Assembly: GCA_011390935.1 (NCBI GenBank)
Contig: JAABRL010000013.1
Span: 1 to 64,000 of the forward strand
From: Gemmatimonas sp.
GTDB taxonomy: Bacteria; Gemmatimonadota; Gemmatimonadetes; Gemmatimonadales; Gemmatimonadaceae
DNA: 64,000 bases
Direction: 5' to 3'
The notes under the pieces: model-generated
What the model was told of the DNA's origin: nothing
The model's input: only the letters and a program-made list of their open reading frames with translations
Database searches by the model: none
Made by a program: the position numbers and the translations under genes
Shown here: positions 25,874 through 35,227 of the stretch, one piece after another
Layout: each line of letters starts with the position of its first letter
Position numbering within the stretch: the stretch's first letter is position 1

Positions 25874-26665
25874 TCACGGCGCGCGCCCGACATGAATAGC
25901 GGCGATCCCGAAGCTCACCCGCTCCCACGTGACATCGGCGAACCCCGCCGCGCGCATGCGATCGGCGAGCGCCTGTTCCGTGGGGAACGTGGCCACACTC
26001 ATGGGCAGGTACGTGTACGCCGACCCGTGACCGCTCACGAGCCGTCCCACGGCGGGCAGCACATGATGGAAGTACGCGTGGTAGCCGGCGCGCACCAGTC
26101 GCGATGGCGGCGTGCTGAACTCGAGGATCACGAAGCGCGCACCGGGGCGCAGCACACGACGCACTTCGCGCAGTCCGGCGTCGAGATCGGCCACGTTGCG
26201 AATGCCGAAGGCCACGATCGCGCCGTCGAGTGTGCCGTCCGCGAATGGCAGGGCGAGCGCATCGGCCCCAACGGGGGCGAGGCGATCGCTCGGCGCCTTG
26301 CCGGCGCCGTGGCGAAGCATGGGCACGGCGAAGTCCGCGCCGAGGACGCGTCCCGCGAATCCCGTCTGCCGCACCAGCATCGCTCCCACATCGAGCGTGC
26401 CCGCGCACAGATCGAGGTACGCGCCCGCGGGGGCCTGCGTCCACTGCAACGCCCGCAGCGCTCGGCGACGCCAAGCGCGGTCGATGTTGAGCGACAGCAC
26501 GTGGTTGAGCAGGTCGTAGCGTGGCGCGATGTCACTGAACATGCGCTGCACATAGTCCCGCTTGCCATGACCAGCGGCAGCGGCCTCCGCGCGTTCGACA
26601 GATGCCGCATCGGAGTTCGACCGAGTCGGCGCATCGGGAGGACCGGCGATTGACGGGGGTACCAT
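25874..26665 (-). CDS. ubiE: Demethylmenaquinone C-methyltransferase
   Basis: A 263-residue SAM-dependent class I methyltransferase catalysing the last ring methylation of menaquinone (MenG/UbiE). It carries the signature YVQRMFSDIAPRYDLLNHVLS (core FSDIAPRYDLLNH) and SLNIDRAWRRRAL. SAM motif I is YLDLCAGTLDVGAML, and the second signature FGIRNVADLDAGLREVRRVL leads to GARFVILEFS. The ATG at 26665 is chosen; an upstream in-frame start adds 38 unconserved residues. First gene of the five-gene quinone operon and divergent from the sigma-factor gene. No ubiquinone-specific genes are seen, so menaquinone is the more likely product. Confidence 0.94.
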   Translation of the reverse strand: MVPPSIAGPPDAPTRSNSDAASVERAEAAAAGHGKRDYVQRMFSDIAPRYDLLNHVLSLNIDRAWRRRALRALQWTQAPAGAYLDLCAGTLDVGAMLVRQTGFAGRVLGADFAVPMLRHGAGKAPSDRLAPVGADALALPFADGTLDGAIVAFGIRNVADLDAGLREVRRVLRPGARFVILEFSTPPSRLVRAGYHAYFHHVLPAVGRLVSGHGSAYTYLPMSVATFPTEQALADRMRAAGFADVTWERVSFGIAAIHVGRAP

Positions 26666-26801
26666 CCCGAATACTCGCCGCGGAGCGCCGCGCGAGCAAG
26701 CGATGACGGCGCACGGCGCGCGGGGGGCGACGGGGACAGACCGGTCCGGACCGATGCCCGCTGGTGATGCCGCGGTCACCGCAGTAGCTTCCCGTCGCCT
26801 G

Positions 26802-27404
26802 ATGCCTCCTACCGACGATCTGGTTTCCCTGCCGGACGCCGATGTTGTACGCCTCGCTCAAGAGGGGCGCGACCTCGCGTTCCGAGAACTTGTGCGCCGG
26901 TACGAGCGTCCTGTGTTTTCGCTCGTGTACCGCATGGTGCGCGACCGCGAGACCGCCGAGGATCTGTCGCAGGACGCGTTCATCAAGGTCCTGAACCACA
27001 TCGATCGGTACAGCCCCGAGTTCAAGTTCTCGAGCTGGATCTTCAAGATCGCCAACAACGTGGCGATCGATCATCTGCGGCGGCGGCGGCTCGACACGAT
27101 CAGCATGGACGGCTCCCCGCACGCCTCGAGTGCGTCGGAGATCGAGGCGTCCACCTTCGACGTGGCGGCCGACCAGGAGAACGCCCTCGACGAGATCGCG
27201 TCTCGCGAGCTCGGCACAGCCATCGAAGCGGCCATCGGCCACCTCCGCCCCGAGTACCGCTCCTGCATCATGCTGCGGCACGTGGAGGGGCGCTCCTACG
27301 AGGAGATCGCGTCCACCCTCGACCTGCCGCTCGGCACGGTGAAGACGTACATCCACCGCGCCCGGCATGAGCTCCGCCGCGCACTGGAGGACCTTCGGAC
27401 GTGA
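26802..27404 (+). CDS. ECF-type RNA polymerase sigma factor
   Basis: A 200-residue sigma70-family regulator. Region 2 spans about residues 14-85: LAFRELVRRYERPVFSLVYR, RDRETAEDLSQDAFIKV and SSWIFKIANNVAIDHLRRRR. Region 4 is at about 140-195: LRPEYRSCIMLRHVEGRSYEEIA, STLDLPLGTVKTYIHRAR. Earlier in-frame ATGs exist (26703, 26754), but the N-terminal extension is unconserved and a TAGCTT -10-like hexamer at 26785-26790 lies just before the ATG at 26802. The next gene is a zinc-finger anti-sigma factor, so this is a classical sigma/anti-sigma pair, probably responding to envelope stress. Its own target promoter motif could not be identified here. Confidence 0.93.
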   Translation: MPPTDDLVSLPDADVVRLAQEGRDLAFRELVRRYERPVFSLVYRMVRDRETAEDLSQDAFIKVLNHIDRYSPEFKFSSWIFKIANNVAIDHLRRRRLDTISMDGSPHASSASEIEASTFDVAADQENALDEIASRELGTAIEAAIGHLRPEYRSCIMLRHVEGRSYEEIASTLDLPLGTVKTYIHRARHELRRALEDLRT

Positions 27405-27507
27405 CGACGATCACCCGCCTGCCGTCCCTTTCACGGGCGCGGCATTTCTTTTCGGCGACCCTGAAACCGCGCATCACCGAGGGCCGTACGCCCCGGTGGA
27501 GGCCACC

Positions 27508-28092
27508 GTGCTAGATCGACACCTACGACCCGACGAAATCGACCTGCTCCTCGACACCGAGGTGGGATTCGGCGTGCAGCCCCTCCGGGCGCACGTCCTC
27601 GACTGCCCGCAGTGCCAAGGGGAGCTGGACCGTGCGCAGGAGCTGCTCTTCGTGATCGAAGACCTTCCGCACTTCACCCCCTCGGCCGACTTCGCCGACC
27701 GGGTGATGCTGCAGGTGCAGGTCTTCGAGCCGTGGCATGTGGCTGCCCGGAACTCGGTGTTGCGACTTGTGCCCTCGTCTCGCCCTGCCCGCGTGGCGGC
27801 GAGCGTGGGGTTGGCTGCGTCGGCGGGGATCATGGTGTCCGGCGCCAGCTGGGCGCTCAACAACGCCGACATCGGCCTGTTGCTTGCCAACGTGGGCCTC
27901 GAGCAGGCACGAACGTCGGCGGCGGCGGCAGCATCGGATCTGGTGATTGCGGCGGTCGGCCAATCGGGGCTCGAGGCGTGGATCGCCGGTGGTCCCATGG
28001 TGGCGGTGGCCGCTGGCGCGGGCTTCGTGGTGGCTGCCGGTGTCATGGTCGCTGGCCTTCGCGCGATCACCACCCCACGAGAGCGCCGGTGA
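27508..28092 (+). CDS. Zinc-finger anti-sigma factor, membrane-anchored
   Basis: A 194-residue partner of the sigma factor. The N-terminal ZAS-type zinc finger follows the Hx3CxxC pattern in HVLDCPQC (about residues 30-37), preceded by a His in DRHLRPDEIDLLL. After a linker, two hydrophobic segments (VAASVGLAASAGIMVSG, about 108-124, and MVAVAAGAGFVVAAGVMVAG, about 170-189) anchor it. The start is judged to be GTG 27508 because GGTGGAGG sits 5 nt upstream. An ATG at 27367 in frame would overlap the sigma gene and add 47 residues rich in unordered sequence. Sequestration of the sigma factor at the membrane is inferred from family knowledge. Confidence 0.82.
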   Translation: MLDRHLRPDEIDLLLDTEVGFGVQPLRAHVLDCPQCQGELDRAQELLFVIEDLPHFTPSADFADRVMLQVQVFEPWHVAARNSVLRLVPSSRPARVAASVGLAASAGIMVSGASWALNNADIGLLLANVGLEQARTSAAAAASDLVIAAVGQSGLEAWIAGGPMVAVAAGAGFVVAAGVMVAGLRAITTPRERR

Positions 28093-28094
28093 CC

Positions 28095-29012
28095 ATGCGT
28101 TTTCACGGTCTGTTGGCGGTCCTTGGGCTCGCGACCGTGCTGTTGCTGCCCGTGCACCGAGCCGCGGCCGCGGTGGTGCCGTCGGCACCCGTCGCGGCGC
28201 AGCTCGACGCGCTCACGCCGGGCGATGCGCTCGAAACGCTGGTGCGCACGGCCGCGCAGCGTGTGGTGCAAGCCACCCGCGAGGTGGCGCCCGGCCTCGC
28301 AGATCGGATCGAATCGATTCTCGAGCGTCGACGCGGACAGGCCGACGCGCCCCCGGTGTCCGGCGCTCGACGCACCGGCAGTGCGCTGCTGCAGGTCGGT
28401 GGCGTGGCCGTCATCGGGCTGGTGATTGCGTTGGTGGTGCTGGTGACCGCGCTGGGACCGCTGGAAGGAATCATTCGCACGGTAGAGGCCGATGTCTCCG
28501 GAGCGTTCTGGCGAGGCTTCGTGGCCCAGTTGATCGCGCTCCCGGCCATCGGACTGGCGCTGCTGGCCCTCGCGCTTACCGTGATCGGGTTGCTGCTGGT
28601 GCCGATCGTGCTTCTCGCCGCCACGCTTGGCATTGCCGGTGTCGGCACGCTTGGCCTGCTCTCGGTCGCCGCCGTGATCGGCCGCGCGCGGTCTCGCGAC
28701 GACGCGGCACGCAGCCGCGCCCGGCTGCTCCGCGCCCTGATCACGGGCTACGGCCTGATCTGGCTGCCGTGGCTGCTCGCCGCGCTCACGGTGGCGGTGC
28801 CTGGTCTCGGTCTGGCCACGCGCGTGCTCGCGCTCGCGTCAAGCTGGGTGGTGGTCACGGTGGGCATCGGCGCCGTGGTACGCAGTCGCGGCGGACTGCG
28901 CGTGCCCGAGTCACCCGTCTCGCTCATCGCGGGCGCGACGGGCGCCAAGCAGCCGGACTGGTCCACGCCGACGCCGGTCGGCGGCGTCGTGGCCGCGCGA
29001 CGCCCGCAGTAG
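28095..29012 (+). CDS. Polytopic membrane protein of the sigma operon
   Basis: A 305-residue protein that I do not recognise as a named family. A signal-like N-terminus (MRFHGLLAVLGLATVLLLPV) is followed by a periplasmic segment of about 65 residues. At least five hydrophobic segments come next: VGGVAVIGLVIALVVLVTAL, LIALPAIGLALLALALTVIG, VPIVLLAATLGIAGVGTLGL, LITGYGLIWLPWLLAALTVA and VLALASSWVVVTVGIGAVV. It is co-directional with and directly adjacent to the anti-sigma gene (the GTG at 28089 overlaps the latter's stop; the ATG at 28095 is preferred). It may be the membrane sensor or a target of the sigma system, which is inference from position only. Confidence 0.7.
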   Translation: MRFHGLLAVLGLATVLLLPVHRAAAAVVPSAPVAAQLDALTPGDALETLVRTAAQRVVQATREVAPGLADRIESILERRRGQADAPPVSGARRTGSALLQVGGVAVIGLVIALVVLVTALGPLEGIIRTVEADVSGAFWRGFVAQLIALPAIGLALLALALTVIGLLLVPIVLLAATLGIAGVGTLGLLSVAAVIGRARSRDDAARSRARLLRALITGYGLIWLPWLLAALTVAVPGLGLATRVLALASSWVVVTVGIGAVVRSRGGLRVPESPVSLIAGATGAKQPDWSTPTPVGGVVAARRPQ

Positions 29013-29038
29013 TCGGCGAGATCGGGCGCGCGGTCCGT

Positions 29039-29653
29039 TTACAGCGCGCTCCAGCCTTCCTCGTCCTCCTCGCGCACCGTCATCGGCTGGAGGTCGATCC
29101 CGTCGTAGATGGCGTCGATCGACACGTGCCCCTCGATCCAGGGGACCTCGATCACCTCGCCCGGATCGATCAGCTCGCGGCACAGCCACTCACCGAGTGG
29201 CTCGTCGCGATGATACACCAGGACGTGCCGCCGCCGCTGATCGATGATGAGGTACAGGCGGAGCGACGGAATGCGCCCGTAGGCCTCCAGCTTCTCTCGG
29301 CGATCGGTAGCACGCGTGGATGGCGAGGTGACCTCGGCAATGAGTGACGGCCGCTCGACCCGCTGCTCTACATGGCCGGCGGCGCCGCAAGCCAGTATCA
29401 CGTCGGGGTAGTACACACGATCGGCTGCCGCAAGCAGCTGCACGTCGCTCGCGAGCACCACGCAACCACGCGCACGCGCCGGACTGTGCAGCGCCCGCAC
29501 GAGATTGAGCGCGATCAGGTTGTGCCGAACCGTGGCGCCGGACATGGCGTACACCTCGCCGGCGACATACTCGTGCCGCGACGAATGGCGCTGTTCCCAG
29601 GCGAAGTAGTCGCCGATCGACATGCGCCGACGAGAATCAGTGATGCGGGTCAT
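29039..29653 (-). CDS. Uma2 family (DUF820) putative restriction-type endonuclease
   Basis: A 204-residue protein of the PD-(D/E)xK-fold Uma2 family. The N-terminal signature is MSIGDYFAWEQRHSSRHEYV-AGEVYAMSG, here split for length, followed by HNLIALNLVRAL. The catalytic core has PDVILAC (Asp about 108) and LIAEVTSPSTRATDRREKL (Glu about 128, Lys about 143). The family is expanded in cyanobacteria and other environmental bacteria, and its biochemical role is unproven; it is often linked to mobile DNA but no element is visible here. It is a single gene convergent with the sigma operon. The ATG at 29653 is supported by a leaderless-type promoter; an ATG at 29623 is an alternative. Confidence 0.85.
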   Translation of the reverse strand: MTRITDSRRRMSIGDYFAWEQRHSSRHEYVAGEVYAMSGATVRHNLIALNLVRALHSPARARGCVVLASDVQLLAAADRVYYPDVILACGAAGHVEQRVERPSLIAEVTSPSTRATDRREKLEAYGRIPSLRLYLIIDQRRRHVLVYHRDEPLGEWLCRELIDPGEVIEVPWIEGHVSIDAIYDGIDLQPMTVREEDEEGWSAL

Positions 29654-29689
29654 GTGCCGAGCATACGCTCGGCTCGGCCGAGTACGCAA
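29654..29689 (-). promoter_or_regulatory. Leaderless-type promoter of the Uma2 gene
   Basis: TTGCGT (29684-29689), an 18-nt spacer, TATGCT (29660-29665) and 6 nt precede the ATG at 29653. The spacer contains a GC hairpin: GCCGAGC and GCTCGGC around the -10. Confidence 0.5.
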
Positions 29690-29743
29690 CGGGGGGGGCG
29701 AGTGCAGCGTCAAACGAACGCGGCCCACAGCCGCGCGGACCGC

Positions 29744-30517
29744 TCAGGCGCGCGCGGCACCCGGGCGTCGCGTGGGGTGCCAGATCACCGTCGAGCCACG
29801 ACGCAGCTGCAGCTCGCGGGCCGCGTGGCCGTCGCGCACCGCCACCTCCAGCAGGCCGCTCGAGCCGATCACGCCCACGCGCGTCCCAATGGCCACCTCG
29901 GAGTAAGTGCGCACGACCGGCAGCATGGTGGACGCCACTTCGAGCCAACCATCGGCGCGCGCGTAGAGGTTCGTCACCGCGTTGCCAAAGCGATCGATGG
30001 TGAGCACTTCGCCTTCCACGGCGCCGTCGGGGCGCTTGTGGGGCTCCGGCGTACGACGCCGCGCCGGCTGATGCAGCACCTCGCCCAGTTCGTGCAAGGC
30101 GACCCCCATGGCGAGACGCGCGGCGGCCGGTGCGAACACATCACGTCCGTGAAAGGTGGGCGCGGCGTTGGGAGGCACGGGCAGCGACACGGTGCGCGCG
30201 TCGAGCGCGAACAGCGCCGGCGAGAGCACACCGTTGTCGGGGCCCACCAGAAAGCGCCCGTCACTCTCGATGGCGATCGCCGCGCGCGCGCTGCCCACAC
30301 CGGGATCGATCACCGCCACGTGCACCGTACCCGCGGGGAAGCGCCGCCAGTAGCGCGCCAGCGCGAGACGCGCGCCGTCGACGTCCTGCGGCGCCACGTC
30401 GTGCGAGACATCCACGATCGGACTGCCGGGCGCCATGCTCACGAGCACGCCCTTCATTTCGCCAACGTATCCGTCGGCGGTCCCGAAGTCCGTGAGCAGC
30501 GTGATGATGCGACTCAG
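29744..30517 (-). CDS. SAM hydrolase / SAM hydroxide adenosyltransferase (DUF62)
   Basis: A 257-residue protein that hydrolyses S-adenosylmethionine to adenosine and methionine in characterised relatives. Motifs: IITLLTDFGTADGYVGEMKG at the N-terminus, IVDVSHDVAPQDV, VIDPGVGSARAAIAI, LVGPDNGVLSPAL (about 88-100), GRDVFAPAAARLA and IDRFGNAVTN. The family begins with this TDFG motif, so the start must be near 30510. No ATG, GTG or TTG is available in frame; CTG 30517 overlaps the mrp stop (CTGA) and has GGGGTGG a few bases upstream. I therefore propose a CTG start with translational coupling. It is the last gene of the guaB-nrnA-mrp transcription unit. Confidence 0.85.
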   Translation of the reverse strand: MSRIITLLTDFGTADGYVGEMKGVLVSMAPGSPIVDVSHDVAPQDVDGARLALARYWRRFPAGTVHVAVIDPGVGSARAAIAIESDGRFLVGPDNGVLSPALFALDARTVSLPVPPNAAPTFHGRDVFAPAAARLAMGVALHELGEVLHQPARRRTPEPHKRPDGAVEGEVLTIDRFGNAVTNLYARADGWLEVASTMLPVVRTYSEVAIGTRVGVIGSSGLLEVAVRDGHAARELQLRRGSTVIWHPTRRPGAARA

Positions 30518-31644
30518 GCGCCACCCCAGCGCGCGTCCATGCGCGCCACGACCTGCTCGGCGATCGCACGAATCGCCTTGGAGGCCTTCGCGTCGGGTTC
30601 GGCCACGATGATGGGCCGGCCCGTATCGCCGCCTTCCTGGATCCGTGGGTCGATGGGCACCTGTCCCAGCAGCGGCAGATTCGTTTCGTCGGCCAGTCGC
30701 TGTCCGCCGCCGCTGCCGAAGAGCGCGATCGGCTTGCCCGTCTCGGGGTTTTCGAACCACGACATGTTCTCGAGGATGCCGAGCACGGGGACCGACACGC
30801 GTTCGAACATCTTCACGCCACGAAGCGCATCGCCCACCGCGACCTGCTGCGGCGTGGTCACGATCACGGCGCCATGCACCGACGTGGCCTGCACGAGCGA
30901 GAGCTGTGCGTCACCGGTGCCGGGCGGCATGTCCACCAGGAAGTAATCGAGCTGTCCCCAGTTCACGTCGCGCAGAAACTGCGTGATGATCTTCATCACG
31001 ATCGGACCGCGCCAGATCGCCGGCTGCTCCTTCTCGATGAGGAAGCCGATCGACATGACCTTGATGCCGTGCGCCTCGAGCGGAATGATCTTTTCGTCAC
31101 GCACCGCGGGCGCGGCATCCACGCCGAGCATGAGCGGCAGATTGGGCCCGTAGACATCGGCGTCCATGATGCCCACGCGCGCACCGCGCTGCGCGAGCGC
31201 GATGGCCAGGTTCACGGCCATGCTCGACTTGCCCACCCCGCCCTTGCCCGACGACACGGCAATGATGCGCCCGAGCTGCGGATACATCACCTGCGGCGGC
31301 GGGGCCACGTTCTTGGCACCGGACTGCGGCGCGGCGTCCATGACGGGCAGCGCGCGGGACGGCTTGGGCGCCGGTGCCGGGGGCGGTGTGCGCTCGTACT
31401 GCGCCGGGTCCTTCACGTCCACACGCACCTCGGTGACGCCTTCGACGCCCTGCACCGCATCGCGCACATCACGCACGAGGTTGGCGTCGTCGCTGGCGGC
31501 CAGCAGCACGGTGAGCCGGACCTTGCCGGCGGTGGTGGTCCCGATGTCGCGCACGGCCTCGGCGGTGAGCACATCGGTCCCATGGCGGGGGTGCGCCACG
31601 CCCTGCAGGGCGGTCGCAATGCGTTCCTGTAGCGTCTGAGTCAT
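30514..31644 (-). CDS. mrp: Mrp/ApbC/NBP35-type FeS carrier P-loop ATPase
   Basis: A 376-residue ATPase that carries FeS clusters. The N-terminal DUF59/MIP18 domain (about residues 1-85) ends in a Pro-rich linker (TPPPAPAPKPSRALP). The deviant Walker A is VSSGKGGVGKSSMAVNLAIA (about 130-149). Switch motifs are MDADVYGPNLP and VDMPPGTGDAQLS. In the segment that usually carries the cluster-bridging CxxC, between ENMS and the FGSGGG loop, the sequence is WFENPETGKPIAL with no cysteine. Cys-less Mrp proteins are known in other bacteria, but the cluster-handling mechanism is then uncertain. The ATG at 31644 has a leaderless-type promoter in the 54-bp gap after nrnA; a slightly longer start (31680) is less likely. 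Confidence 0.93.
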   Translation of the reverse strand: MTQTLQERIATALQGVAHPRHGTDVLTAEAVRDIGTTTAGKVRLTVLLAASDDANLVRDVRDAVQGVEGVTEVRVDVKDPAQYERTPPPAPAPKPSRALPVMDAAPQSGAKNVAPPPQVMYPQLGRIIAVSSGKGGVGKSSMAVNLAIALAQRGARVGIMDADVYGPNLPLMLGVDAAPAVRDEKIIPLEAHGIKVMSIGFLIEKEQPAIWRGPIVMKIITQFLRDVNWGQLDYFLVDMPPGTGDAQLSLVQATSVHGAVIVTTPQQVAVGDALRGVKMFERVSVPVLGILENMSWFENPETGKPIALFGSGGGQRLADETNLPLLGQVPIDPRIQEGGDTGRPIIVAEPDAKASKAIRAIAEQVVARMDARWGGA

Positions 31645-31680
31645 GCAAGGCAAACTATCGGGACTGCGAAGTGGGTCCAA
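31645..31680 (-). promoter_or_regulatory. Possible internal promoter before mrp
   Basis: TTGGAC (31675-31680), 17 nt, TAGTTT (31652-31657) and 7 nt precede the ATG. It would allow mrp and the SAM hydrolase to be expressed independently of guaB-nrnA. Confidence 0.4.
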
Positions 31681-31698
31681 GCCGACCTGTGCTTCGGC

Positions 31699-32763
31699 TC
31701 ACTCCGCCGGTGTGGCCGCCAGGTAGGCACGGGCCGCGTCGATCACGAGTCGCTCACACTCCTCGAGGGTGCCCACGAGGAGCGCCCCGGACGCCTTCAC
31801 GTGGCCGCCGCCGCCGAACTGTCGCGCCAGCTCCTGCGCGTCCACGTTTCCGGTGCTGCGGAAGGACACCTTGACCTTGCCGTGCCCGAGATCGCGGAAC
31901 ATGAGCGCGAGGCGTGTGCCTGCCACCGATCGCGGATGCTCCACCAGTCCGTCCACATCATCGGTGGTTGCACCGGTGCGTTGCACGACCTCGAACGGCA
32001 GCGAAAGCCAGCTTAGGCCGATGTCGGCGTCGATCTGCAACGTGCCGAGTGCCTCGCGCAGCAGCAGCAGACGCGACGGCTTCACCTGTGCGTAGATGCG
32101 CCGATACATCAATTCCGGCGCCACGCCAGCGGCGAGCAGGGCGGCGGCGACGGCGTGACAGCGCGGCGACGTGTTGCTGAACCGGAAGCCACCGGTGTCG
32201 GTGAGAATCGCGCAGTAGAGCGCTTCAGCGATCGCCGGCGTGATCGTGAGCCCGAGTGTGCGCGCGAGATCGAAGACGAGCTCGCCAGTGGCACACGCGG
32301 CCGTGTCGGCGTACGTGACATGCCCGACGGGCTCATCGCCCGGCATGTGATGATCGATCACGCCGATGGGCACATCGAGCGCGCGCACGGCGTCGGCCAG
32401 TACACCGAGTCGACGCACATCATTGATGTCGAGCACGAGCAGGAGATCGATCCCTTCGAGCGCCGCGGCGCCGCGGGCTGTGGCATCTTCGACATCGTCG
32501 CCGAGCAGAAACGAAAAGAGCGCGGGCCACGGCGTGGGATTGACGATGCGCACACGCATGCCACGCTGCATGAGCAGACGCGCCAGCGCGGCCTCCGACC
32601 CGCACCCGTCGCCATCAGCATTGAGATGCGTGGACAGCGCCACCGTGGTACCGGGAATCAGCAGCGGCTCCAACGCGCGAATGGCGGCCACACGCGATGC
32701 CGGTACCGAGAACAGATCTTCAATGACCGCGTTGTCGGCGGGCGTTCGAGAAGCGACGATCAT
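31699..32763 (-). CDS. nrnA: DHH/DHHA1 phosphoesterase, NrnA-type (nanoRNase/pAp phosphatase)
   Basis: A 354-residue bifunctional enzyme that degrades 2-5 nt RNAs and dephosphorylates 3'-phosphoadenosine 5'-phosphate. The DHH domain has THLNADGDGCGSEAAL (about residues 45-60), LLLVLDINDVRRLG and VIDHHMPGDEPVG (the DHH motif, about 135). The metal-binding TDTGGFRFSNTS lies at about 190. The DHHA1 domain ends with FGGGGHVKASGALLVG (about 315-330). Only 6 nt separate it from the guaB stop, and the ATG at 32763 is unambiguous. Its place in a nucleotide-metabolism operon fits the function. Confidence 0.92.
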   Translation of the reverse strand: MIVASRTPADNAVIEDLFSVPASRVAAIRALEPLLIPGTTVALSTHLNADGDGCGSEAALARLLMQRGMRVRIVNPTPWPALFSFLLGDDVEDATARGAAALEGIDLLLVLDINDVRRLGVLADAVRALDVPIGVIDHHMPGDEPVGHVTYADTAACATGELVFDLARTLGLTITPAIAEALYCAILTDTGGFRFSNTSPRCHAVAAALLAAGVAPELMYRRIYAQVKPSRLLLLREALGTLQIDADIGLSWLSLPFEVVQRTGATTDDVDGLVEHPRSVAGTRLALMFRDLGHGKVKVSFRSTGNVDAQELARQFGGGGHVKASGALLVGTLEECERLVIDAARAYLAATPAE

Positions 32764-32769
32764 GTCAGC

Positions 32770-34794
<2,025 letters not shown>

Positions 34795-34798
<4 letters not shown>

Positions 34799-35223
34799 GC
34801 AGCGCCTTCCGCGGGACGATCGGGCGCCGGCGGGGTCGCCGTGCCGGGCACGCCACCGGCCGCCCCGGGCGTGGGTGGCGTGACGATGCGCTGCGCGGTG
34901 GAGCCCACCTCGCTGGCCACCGCGATGCCCACGTTCGCGACATCGGACGCGACCGACATGCCGGCGGCGGCGACGCCCCCGAGCACACCAGCGGCGCGGT
35001 TCAGCAGCCCCATCGTCTCGACAACGGTGGACGCGGCCACGCCACCAGTGCGCAGGCGATCCTCGACGCCATCGGTGAAACGCTGCAGCAGCGACACCGG
35101 CGTGGGCGCCTTTTCGGCGTACTTGCTTTCGAGAAAATCGGCGTAGTCGAGAATCTGGTAGCCGCGCTCGTCACTGAGCGTATCCAGCTTGCGCAGAATG
35201 CGATCCCGAAGATTGCTGTTCAT
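34795..35223 (-). CDS. Hypothetical protein between M15 peptidase and DUF1232
   Basis: A 142-residue protein without a recognised family. The N-terminus NSNLRDRILRKLDTLSDERG and YQILDYADFLESKYAEK form two amphipathic helices resembling small DUF2281-type or regulatory modules. The centre is Ala/Gly/Val-rich (about residues 70-110, helical and weakly hydrophobic) and the tail is Pro-rich (PPTPGAAGGVPGTATPPAP). The ATG at 35223 lies 4 nt after the stop of the peptidase gene and its own stop overlaps the DUF1232 start, so coupling is strong. An earlier in-frame ATG (35265) would overlap the peptidase gene and is less likely. Confidence 0.65.
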
Positions 35224-35227
35224 GCTC

